From the NCBI GenBank assembly GCA_025769875.1, contig JAGFNK010000847.1, positions 1 through 20,060 on the forward strand: a DNA stretch of 20,060 nucleotides, in the 5' to 3' direction. This DNA is from Russula earlei. Its lineage: Eukaryota; Basidiomycota; Agaricomycetes; Russulales; Russulaceae. Below the pieces are notes generated by a model that did no database searches, was not told the origin of the DNA, and worked only from the letters and a program-made list of their open reading frames with translations. The translations under genes were made by a program, and so were the position numbers. This document shows, piece after piece, positions 1-6,655 of this stretch (positions within the stretch are counted from its first letter, which is position 1; each line of letters begins with the position of its first letter).

Positions 1-335
1 GGGGCTTTAAACAAGGCGGTCATAGAAGAGTACCTTGGAAGCGAGAGGAGTCTTTAAACTGAGCGGTCGCAGGGGAGTACCCAGGAAGATGAGAGTATCA
101 CAAATGGACAGTCTGACGACTGCCATGCTTCATTGGGGCTTATATACAGTGTACAGGGTCGATTACAAAGAACTGGGACTATTCTAGACTCTTTGGTACC
201 ATCCAATAGGACTAGAGAGGCATAAACTTGCTTGTGTCAAGTTTCAGGCTTACTGAGCGCATTACTGATCATTGTGGAGCGATGACATCGTTATGATGTC
301 ACTGTGGAGTGCTTAGTGAGCCTATGAGGTCACTG
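1..335. repeat. Left copy of a long direct repeat (partner at 19726-20060)
   Basis: This block aligns without gaps to 19726-20060. I count 13 mismatches in 335 positions, about 96% identity. Both copies are cut by a window edge: this one at its left side, the partner at its right side, so the true repeat is longer. The block holds an imperfect tandem duplication of about 40 bp (1-39 and 40-85) sharing CTTTAAAC, GCGGTCG and GAGTACC, and a TATA-like TTATATACA near 139. In the right copy it lies 69 bp after the stop of a LINE-type ORF1, so it may be the tail of such an element. It may equally be part of an LTR or a segmental duplication. No protein is supported in it. Confidence 0.85.
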
Positions 336-383
336 TGGAGTTGCTCAGTCAGCCATGATGTCATTGGAGCCTTGATGACATCA
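262..383. repeat. Cluster of CRE-like octamers at about 30-bp spacing
   Basis: The motif (A/C)NTGTGGAG or a close variant begins near 271, 301, 332 and 362. The octamer TGATGTCA or a one-base variant occurs at 294-301, 325-332 (TGAGGTCA) and 355-362, with its reverse complement TGACATCA at 376-383. Spacing is 30-31 bp. The octamers are one transition away from the bZIP/CRE palindrome TGACGTCA. A regulatory role is inference. The first two units are also present in the right copy of the repeat before the window ends. Confidence 0.5.
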
Positions 384-683
384 GATGATTTATGCAACAG
401 TTTCTAAGAGTTTGTGCCGCTGTTTTGGGTCCTCAGTGGCTGGGTGGCCATGTGGCTGCCACGCAATGATTACCCGATTAGGAAACGGGTGCCTGGTCGT
501 GTTATAGTGCCTTTGTAATAGTGATATCTTGCACTGCAGGAGGGATAGCCCAGAAAATGGAAGGGAGTCGGCAATGCAAAGTGAGAGAGGTCTCTCTTGA
601 GTGAAATAGGACAATCTACGGCCAGGACCTGGCCTTGGTTCGTAACACTGCCTACTTGAATGAGTAGATAGTTTACCCTTGTC
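336..683. other. No gene seen
   Basis: Apart from the end of the CRE-like cluster, nothing is supported here. A 107-codon minus-strand open frame crosses the interval, but it shows no recognisable motif, splice structure or compositional sign of coding. Confidence 0.6.
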
Positions 684-840
684 CCTCAGTGATCGCTCAT
701 GCACACGAGTCACTGAGGTGCGTTCCCACTTACTTATTGTTCCTTATGTTCCATAAAGCTTATACCTGAATAGTACAGTCATTACATTATTCAGGTAAAT
801 ATATATCTATAGTGATTGCTCACGTGCGTGAGTCACTGAG
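684..840. repeat. LTR-like hairpin region, possibly a diverged copia LTR fragment
   Basis: Two 30-nt segments (689-718 and 811-840) are direct repeats with 6 differences, and each is an imperfect palindrome. In the first, CCTCAGTGA (684-692) pairs with TCACTGAGG (710-718). In the second, CTCACG-TG-CGTGAG (819-832) lies inside AGTGA/TCACT. Between them TACCTGAATA (763-772) pairs perfectly with TATTCAGGTA (788-797). The order palindrome, ACCTGAATA...ACAGTC, palindrome is also that of the complete copia LTR at 1875-2120, including CCCTCAGT...ACTGAGGT. I infer a related, older LTR. Its TG and CA termini were not found. Confidence 0.4.
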
Positions 841-1009
841 TCGTTACATCATTCAGCAATTCTCACGTGTGCGAACGTGCAGGTCTCCTTCGACGCTGCA
901 TACACTCACTCAAAACAACCCTTCCATACCCTCAATAAACTGTTTAGTTTCTACACTTCCATCGAAGATACCTGTAATCTACATCAGCAAAATCACAAGA
1001 AAATATATG

Positions 1010-1412
1010 ACTTTTTTGACTTTTTAGCTTTATTGGGAGTATTTCTAAAGTTGAAAGTTCATAAAGTAGTAAAGCACCATTCAAGCCTCCATAAAGCCAA
1101 AAATGGTAGTAAAGTCTGTTAAAGTCCCTGATATGTCCCAAACCAACATTGGACAGAGAGGGCTCTTAACTTTAGCAATAACATTTTTTCATGCATTAGA
1201 GTGGAAATCGGTTGATAGCCCTAAGGCTGGCTGATGTGAGTTTCCAACTTTTGAGAACTTTGCAGAACTTATGCAGCTTTCTCGACTTTCTTGGCTATAT
1301 AGTTAATATTTGGGTCACAACTTTCTAGAATTAGGGTCAGTCCAAGCAACCATTGACTTTTCAACTTTTTTGACTCTTTAAAGACTTTATAAAGCTAAAA
1401 AATATTTATGTG
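1010..1412. repeat. Possible non-autonomous DNA element with inverted arms
   Basis: The AT-rich stretch has inverted arms. TTTTTAGCTTTAT (1021-1033) is matched exactly by its reverse complement at 1389-1401. Further in, AAAGTTGAAAGTT (1047-1059) is matched with one mismatch by the complement of 1356-1368. The arms are interrupted and no convincing target duplication is visible. A MITE or a degraded element is possible, but low complexity (A/T runs) could contribute. Confidence 0.3.
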
Positions 1413-1869
1413 TTTTTCCTGATGTAGGTGTCCCACAAAGAGTGATTTAGTTTGGATCAATGGGTGGCAGACATGGTATGTGCCACTGAGACAGTACCTA
1501 GGAGATTATATAGGAGTTGACAAATATTATGAAAGGAAACAGAATCAAGACCGGAAGATATAAGGACCAAGACTAATCAAAAATGTATGAAGAAAGTGAA
1601 AGATGACTACCGCACCTGTGACATCAGAGACACCTAATTCGAATTTAATTTACACATATGGTCCGGATTGGCCGTTCGAGGACTGAGTCAGCATACAAGC
1701 GTGGAATCAAACTCCGCCCTCCGCCATGACCAGCCAAAATATTACTCGAAAACCATTTATGGACCTCCATTTCTCTTTGCTAGAATGACATTAATACTAT
1801 AGCTACACAGTTTTTAAGAAAAGTGAGATGGTAGTGAACTGCCGAGTTCCCACAGTGACTCACAGCCTT
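1413..1869. other. Non-coding flank upstream of the copia insertion
   Basis: I see no gene. The last few hundred bases would have been contiguous with 6267 onward before the copia element inserted, so they are ancestral upstream sequence of the NLR gene starting at 6656. No core promoter element can be assigned with confidence. Confidence 0.5.
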
Positions 1870-1874
1870 GCGCC
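1870..1874. repeat. Target site duplication, left copy (GCGCC)
   Basis: GCGCC directly precedes the 5' LTR and recurs directly after the 3' LTR at 6262-6266. A 5-bp duplication is usual for Ty1/copia integrases, so the element inserted as a unit and has not recombined since. Confidence 0.9.
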
Positions 1875-2120
1875 TGTTGGACGTGCAGCCGCTAAGTGCC
1901 GTGTGAACGGACAACCTGGACCATACGTGTAAATAATTTGAATTTAGTTATCGTTTGTTTTCCCTCAGTCTTTTACACACAAGACTGAGGTCAGTACTAC
2001 AATTCCTTTACACTCCTTTAAAGCTAATACTGTACATAGCTCTTATTCTATAGGTTAGCACACTAACCTGAATACAGTCTTTTACACACAAGACTGAGCT
2101 CTTATTCTATAGCTCCAACA
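1875..2120 (+). repeat. 5' LTR of the copia element
   Basis: It has TGTTGG...CCAACA termini. Inside, the motif CAGTCTTTTACACACAAG, which with flanking bases forms the 9-bp stem CTCAGTCTT/AAGACTGAG in its first copy, occurs twice. AGCTCTTATTCTATAG also occurs twice, and GGTTAG-CACA-CTAACC forms a small hairpin between them. Compared with the 3' LTR it carries TG or CA at six sites where the 3' LTR has CG (1902, 1904, 1917, 1923, 1939, 1956). The seventh difference (2005) is C here and T in the 3' LTR, outside CpG. Confidence 0.93.
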
Positions 2121-2136
2121 GATTATGAGACCTGGT
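2121..2136 (+). other. Primer-binding site, matching the elongator tRNA-Met anticodon arm
   Basis: Directly after the LTR the sequence is GATTATGAGACCTGG; with the final CA of the LTR it reads CAGATTATGAGACCTGG. Its complement carries CTCATAA, the anticodon loop of elongator tRNA-Met (anticodon CAU), with adjoining stem bases on both sides and one extra base relative to the yeast tRNA as I recall it. Copia of Drosophila and Ty5 are known to prime from internal tRNA fragments. An internal tRNA-Met primer is inference from this match. Confidence 0.65.
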
Positions 2137-2273
2137 CATCCCTGACATCACGAACTCCCACCAGCTTCCAAATCGCGTAACGAAACACCCTGAGCGCCCC
2201 CACAGCAACCGCAAACATCGTGCCCTCGAGAGGCAGCCATGCTCCCACCGTAGGAGCCGCGGGAAAAACTTAC

Positions 2274-5200
2274 ATGGCCGGCCAACACGGTTACGACAGA
2301 CCACTCTTCGAAGGTGGCACAGTCGCGTACACGCAATGGAAAGCTAATATAGAGGCACTGTTCAAAACAAACGGCCTGATGGAAATCATAAGAGGGACAT
2401 ACTCAAAACTGGACCCCAGCAATGACCCGAGCGGCTTCGCCGACTGGGAGCAGAAAGATCGCGAAGCACACGCCCACATTTTACTGACGTTAAACGGGCA
2501 TGCTCTCAACACTGCCCTAGGCATTGCTGGAGCCAAAAACACTTGGGACACACTCAAAAAGCACTTTGCCAGGAAGGGCAAGCAACGCGTCGCACACCTA
2601 CTGACGGACCTATACCGGGCTACATTCACCGAAATGGAACCCATGGCTCCCCAGATATTACGACAGCTACACGCCGCCCGAACCCTCGAGAAATTCGGTT
2701 ACCCAATAGACAAGAAAGTCCTCATCTGGATGCTAATTCTTGCGCTACCGGAAAAGATGGCCAAACTCAAGGCCACTCTTCACTTGACGCCGCCCAGCCA
2801 TCTAACAGCCAAGCACGTCACGGACCACATCCTCCATGAGGAGTGTCGGATCCGATTGACCAATGACACGGCCACACCTCACCATGCAAAGGCGGCCCAA
2901 ATGGGAAAGGACCGGGAGGTGCAGAATGAGAAACGCACACCGAAGTGCACTCACTGCAGACACAGGGGGCACAATACACACAAATGCTGGAAAATTCACG
3001 GAAAACCAGAGGACAAAGCAGCAGCAGCTAGGACTGGCACGATCGCGCACAACACAGCGATGCCCATGCCCGCTATGACTGGCACGGGTGCGCACAACAC
3101 AGCGACACCCACGCCCGCTATGACTGGCACGGGTGCACACAACGCAGCGATGCCCACGCCCGCTATGACTGGCATGGGTGCGCACAACGCAGCGACACCC
3201 ACAACCACTGGGACCGGCACAAGCGCGCACATCGTAGCGACACCTGCAGCTCAGCTACCAGCCAGCGCTGCCATCACATACGTCCCCACATCCAATAACA
3301 GCATCTCATTACATCTGGCAGTCAAAGATGAGCCAATCCGCGCGGCCACAACTCAGGAGCAGCTACGAGCCGCTGATCTCAGAGACAGCTGGCTCCTCGA
3401 CTCTAGAACCTTGCGCATCATGACATCCCATCGTGATTGGTTCATACACCTCACCCCACTCGTATCACCCATTCTAGTTGCCTTAGGCAACAATAGTGCC
3501 ATAACCACCACCGGAACCGGGCAAATACGAGTCCGGATGCACGCAAACGGTGCACGGAGTATCGCATTACTCCGCGACGTCCTGTACGTCCCGGACCTCA
3601 AAGGGAACCTCTTATTGGTCTCCCATTTCGTCCAACGTGGGGTGGCAGTGCAATTCCAGGGAGAGACATGTGGAATATACAACGAGAACCAATTGATTTG
3701 TGAGGGAACATTACACGACAACCTATATATCATGGCCATCCAAACGGTCAAACCCGAGTCAGCAATGCCAGACCTGTCCCTCGCAGAACGCAGCCACAAA
3801 ACTGAAGCCGCACTTACTGCGCACACGACAATCTTCCGGGCCTTCTCGGACACATGTGGGAAACCACCCACTAGAACACCCCAGTTTTCCGACTGGGCAA
3901 AAACAGAACCGCGGGAACACGCCGGCGGGCTGAAGTGCAAATCGGAAGCGCCCCAGCACCTCCAACCGCACACCGCGCACGTTGAGCCCACAACCGGCCA
4001 ATGCTTGAAGACCCTCCGATTAGATGGAGGGGGCGATCACACCGAGCGAGAAGCACAAACATCCCTAGCTGAAAGGGGATGCATGCATCAAATTAACACC
4101 CCGGGTACGCCACAACACATCAAAGTCGCAAAACGCACGACCCAGACACCTCTTAATAGGGTCCGGGCGACATGTACAGACACAAAACCGTCCATGCACG
4201 CCTTGGATGACTTGACGCTCAAAGAGGCATGGAGCGGGGACAACCCCGACCCCTCTCAGCTGCACGTCCTCAGAACGCGCACATCTGCACACGCCCCGGA
4301 GAAGAGACCCACCACGCTGACCCAAAGGTCGCTGGTGCACATGTTCCCGGGCCAAGCATATCACCAGCAGGCATACAAGCCTGCACATCTCCCCACCCCC
4401 TGCACCCTTCAACCCCACGCCGTCATATCCGATGAAGGGGGCCCCACATCACGCATCAAGCATGTGATCCTCAAATTCGACGATGCAGTCGAAAGAGTCG
4501 AAAAAGGGGAAATGAGAGCGAAGTTGAGGGGGCGGCGAAGACGGAACCAGTGGACAACGCGGAACAACCGCCGCATGCAAAGCCACAAGGCGTCGGAGCA
4601 GAGGACCCCCTGCCCGCTCAGCCTGAAACAGGTGGACAACGCGGAGCAGGCGCCGCACGCCGAACCGCAAGGCATCCGAGCAGGCAAAGCCCTGCCCATT
4701 CAGCCTGAAACACCACACAGTGAGCCCTCAATTTACAAGGCAGAAAACATACCTTTGCAATCCACCACGGGCCAACCAAAGCGCACTACACGCACACTCA
4801 CACTGGACCACGTTGATGAAGCAGAGGAGCTGGTCCAAGTGGAAGTACAAAGGCCTGAAACAAATTCAGCACAACCCACAGTTCACGAAGTGGGAAACCC
4901 ACCTGCACAGTCCACTACTGGACGCCCCAAACGTGCCACACGTGCACCCATCCGCAACAAGGACGCTCATCATCTCGCCTTCCTACATGAGCTACAAATG
5001 AAACGTACCGAGCAGGGAAAAGTGGCACATAAAAATGTAGCCACCAACCCCAAGTCCTACACCGAGGCGACAGCCCATGCAGATTCTGCCAAGTGGGCAA
5101 AGGCGTGCAACGAGAAACGCATGTCCGAAAACACTAGCGTCCTCAAAAGCGTGCCACGTCCGCAGAACGGAGACGCAGCGGGGAAGCGAAGAGACCTTCC

Positions 5201-6008
5201 TAATAAAGAGGGGGTCAAACCACAAAAACCAAAAATGCAAGGCCCGCGTCATCACGCAGGGACTCACCTAAGTCAAGGACAACGACCCCGACGAAATCAT
5301 GCCACCAGAATACAGGCACTCCCTTGCACCCTGGCCCTTGCTGCAGAAAGGAGTCTAGCAGTCCATCAGATGGACAACAAGTCCACCCGCCTAAACGGAG
5401 AACTGACGGACAAGACCTTCTTGAAAGCGTGCCCAGGGAATAACCACCAATGCATGCGCGACCGCGCGACCCAGTACACCCGAGGTACGAGCGACCACCG
5501 CCCGACCTTCCAGCGCGACTCCAGCATCCAGCCAATCTCGGTCAGACACGTCGACCCCGACTGGACCAGCAAAGCCCATTCTGGACTTCATCTTCATGTT
5601 GACAGGTGGGGCCATAAACTGGAGCCAAAAGAAGCAAGCCCCAGTTGCACCCTTGAGCACCGAGGCAGAGCACACTGCGGGCGCACGCGCCGCCGAAGAA
5701 GCCGCCAGGCCGAGGCAACCACTCACTGGATTGGGCCAAAAGACCCATCTCCTCACAATCCCTCATGTTCATGTCGACAACCAGCCGACCATCGCCATTA
5801 CCAGGAACCCCGAGTTCCACGACTGCACCAGAACACACCGAGGTGTGACACCATTATCTTGCAGCAGAATGTCGACTTGCAGGGGACCAATCTTGCCTAT
5901 ACTCCTTCAGAAGAGCCAGTAGCCAATGTATTGAAAAAGGGTCCCAGCTGCGAGAAGCACAAAGGTCTCGCGATGGAAATGAGAGAGAACGCGCGCCACT
6001 CGGGCTGA
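2274..6008 (+). CDS. Copia-type Gag-Pol polyprotein, degenerate
   Basis: The frame is open from 2181, and the first in-frame ATG is 2274, giving 1,244 codons. Residues about 10-190 look like the copia Gag (UBN2) domain. A CCHC knuckle (CTHCRHRGHNTHKC) is at 225-238, followed by 15-residue repeats. The protease site is WLLDSR around D376, where the family has DSG. Integrase-like pieces follow (SDTCGK near D526; LRLDGGGDHT near D584; a LTLKEAW segment), but the core is too short. RT remains only as scraps (ALAAERSLAVHQMD, M1033-D1034), and no YVDD was found. RNase H is partly in another frame. The ending (YTPSEEPVANVLKKG) is back in frame and typical of copia. The strand is visibly poor in T, hence in stop codons, which probably explains why the frame stays open despite decay. 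Gag could still be made; the enzymes could not work. Confidence 0.8.
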   Translation: MAGQHGYDRPLFEGGTVAYTQWKANIEALFKTNGLMEIIRGTYSKLDPSNDPSGFADWEQKDREAHAHILLTLNGHALNTALGIAGAKNTWDTLKKHFARKGKQRVAHLLTDLYRATFTEMEPMAPQILRQLHAARTLEKFGYPIDKKVLIWMLILALPEKMAKLKATLHLTPPSHLTAKHVTDHILHEECRIRLTNDTATPHHAKAAQMGKDREVQNEKRTPKCTHCRHRGHNTHKCWKIHGKPEDKAAAARTGTIAHNTAMPMPAMTGTGAHNTATPTPAMTGTGAHNAAMPTPAMTGMGAHNAATPTTTGTGTSAHIVATPAAQLPASAAITYVPTSNNSISLHLAVKDEPIRAATTQEQLRAADLRDSWLLDSRTLRIMTSHRDWFIHLTPLVSPILVALGNNSAITTTGTGQIRVRMHANGARSIALLRDVLYVPDLKGNLLLVSHFVQRGVAVQFQGETCGIYNENQLICEGTLHDNLYIMAIQTVKPESAMPDLSLAERSHKTEAALTAHTTIFRAFSDTCGKPPTRTPQFSDWAKTEPREHAGGLKCKSEAPQHLQPHTAHVEPTTGQCLKTLRLDGGGDHTEREAQTSLAERGCMHQINTPGTPQHIKVAKRTTQTPLNRVRATCTDTKPSMHALDDLTLKEAWSGDNPDPSQLHVLRTRTSAHAPEKRPTTLTQRSLVHMFPGQAYHQQAYKPAHLPTPCTLQPHAVISDEGGPTSRIKHVILKFDDAVERVEKGEMRAKLRGRRRRNQWTTRNNRRMQSHKASEQRTPCPLSLKQVDNAEQAPHAEPQGIRAGKALPIQPETPHSEPSIYKAENIPLQSTTGQPKRTTRTLTLDHVDEAEELVQVEVQRPETNSAQPTVHEVGNPPAQSTTGRPKRATRAPIRNKDAHHLAFLHELQMKRTEQGKVAHKNVATNPKSYTEATAHADSAKWAKACNEKRMSENTSVLKSVPRPQNGDAAGKRRDLPNKEGVKPQKPKMQGPRHHAGTHLSQGQRPRRNHATRIQALPCTLALAAERSLAVHQMDNKSTRLNGELTDKTFLKACPGNNHQCMRDRATQYTRGTSDHRPTFQRDSSIQPISVRHVDPDWTSKAHSGLHLHVDRWGHKLEPKEASPSCTLEHRGRAHCGRTRRRRSRQAEATTHWIGPKDPSPHNPSCSCRQPADHRHYQEPRVPRLHQNTPRCDTIILQQNVDLQGTNLAYTPSEEPVANVLKKGPSCEKHKGLAMEMRENARHSG
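3033..3245 (+). repeat. 45-bp (15-residue) tandem repeats in Gag, after the zinc knuckle
   Basis: Units start at 3033, 3078, 3123, 3168 and 3207. The first three are 45 bp, the fourth 39 bp, and the fifth diverged. The consensus protein unit is TGTGAHNTATPTPAM, low-complexity and rich in Ala, Thr and Pro. It lies between the CCHC knuckle and the protease, a linker position. Expansion by slippage is likely, and no function is visible. Confidence 0.85.
5572..5840 (+). pseudogene. Copia RNase H segment in a shifted frame
   Basis: In the frame one step from the main polyprotein, about 90 codons read as copia RNase H: FMLTGGAINWSQKKQAPVA, then LSTEAEHTAGARAAEEA, then VHVDNQPTIAITRNPEFHD. The next conserved piece (YTPSEEPVANVLKKG) lies in the original frame from about 5840 to 6008. 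At least two indels have therefore hit this domain, one before 5572 and one near 5840. No single reading can yield an intact RNase H. Confidence 0.8.
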
Positions 6009-6015
6009 GGGGGCG
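6002..6015 (+). other. Polypurine tract before the 3' LTR
   Basis: GGGCTGAGGGGGCG ends directly at the TG of the 3' LTR. A G-rich tract here is the usual plus-strand priming site of LTR elements. It contains two C and one T and is a weak polypurine tract, but its position is exactly right. Confidence 0.6.
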
Positions 6016-6261
6016 TGTTGGACGTGCAGCCGCTAAGTGCCGCGCGAACGGACAACCCGGACCGTACGTGTAAATAATTCGAATTTAGTTATCGTTCGTT
6101 TTCCCTCAGTCTTTTACACACAAGACTGAGGTCAGTACTACAATTTCTTTACACTCCTTTAAAGCTAATACTGTACATAGCTCTTATTCTATAGGTTAGC
6201 ACACTAACCTGAATACAGTCTTTTACACACAAGACTGAGCTCTTATTCTATAGCTCCAACA
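6016..6261 (+). repeat. 3' LTR of the copia element
   Basis: It has the same length and termini as the 5' LTR, and 239 of 246 positions are identical. It retains CG at six sites mutated to TG or CA in the 5' LTR. It ends 394 bp before the NLR start codon, in sense orientation, so its promoter could in principle transcribe the receptor. It carries the same duplicated hairpin motif as the 5' LTR. Confidence 0.93.
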
Positions 6262-6266
6262 GCGCC
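6262..6266. repeat. Target site duplication, right copy (GCGCC)
   Basis: It is identical to 1870-1874 and directly abuts the 3' LTR. Confidence 0.9.
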
Positions 6267-6655
6267 AGTGTCAGTTCTCGACCCAGAATAAGCTAAGTTG
6301 ATGCGCCTCAACGCCACATGCCATGGGACTCGAGTCTGGATTTCCTTCTATCTATTGTTTCTCGAATACAAGGTAATTCTCGCCTTGCAAGAGACCTTTG
6401 CCCCCCTTTGTTTCGGTGTGTGAGCACCTTCGCGTTAGGGATTCTCCCTTGCCCCCCTCTGCCCTCTGTCTCCCCACCGTCCTCTGACCTGCCCACAAAC
6501 TCAGAGCGCTCCCTCCCAGCTCGCTACATCTCCTCGGCGGCTATCCATAACTCAATACACGGGGAAGTGAGCCTACCCGTGACTCAACCCTCTTCGACCA
6601 TCATCTTCTCGCCATCTACCCATCCGTCTATTTTCACCTTTATTTTTCCAGTGAT
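6267..6655 (+). promoter_or_regulatory. 5' region of the NLR gene
   Basis: No gene is seen here. The stretch from about 6390 to 6650 is strongly pyrimidine-rich on the plus strand (repeated CCCCCCT, CTCTG, TCTCC), as is common around transcription starts of fungal genes. The start codon lies in GTGATATGG. No clear TATA or CCAAT box was assigned. The copia 3' LTR replaces whatever lay further upstream before insertion. Confidence 0.45.

Larger units (their letters stand above)
1875..6261 (+). mobile_element. Complete-length Ty1/copia LTR retrotransposon, coding-defective
   Basis: The 4,387-bp element has two 246-bp LTRs (1875-2120 and 6016-6261), a primer-binding site at the 5' LTR border, one long gag-pol frame, a purine-rich tract before the 3' LTR and a 5-bp target duplication. 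Domain order (Gag, protease, integrase, reverse transcriptase, RNase H) is that of copia. The domains are shortened and frameshifted, so the copy must be non-autonomous. The LTRs differ at 7 of 246 positions, all transitions, which suggests a moderately old insertion. It lies in the same orientation as the NLR gene, with 394 bp between the 3' LTR and that gene's ATG. Confidence 0.93.

Noticed and set aside
390..713. 107-codon minus-strand ORF near the left edge
   Set aside because: No recognisable motif, no splice sites, and it overlaps the LTR-like palindromes; it looks fortuitous.
2220..2273. GTG at 2220 as polyprotein start
   Set aside because: Eukaryotic translation should begin at the first suitable ATG; the first in-frame ATG is 2274, directly before the Gag-like text.
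2291..5838. Many minus-strand open frames opposite the copia ORF
   Set aside because: They are shadows of a GC-rich, T-poor coding strand; none shows a motif or splice structure.
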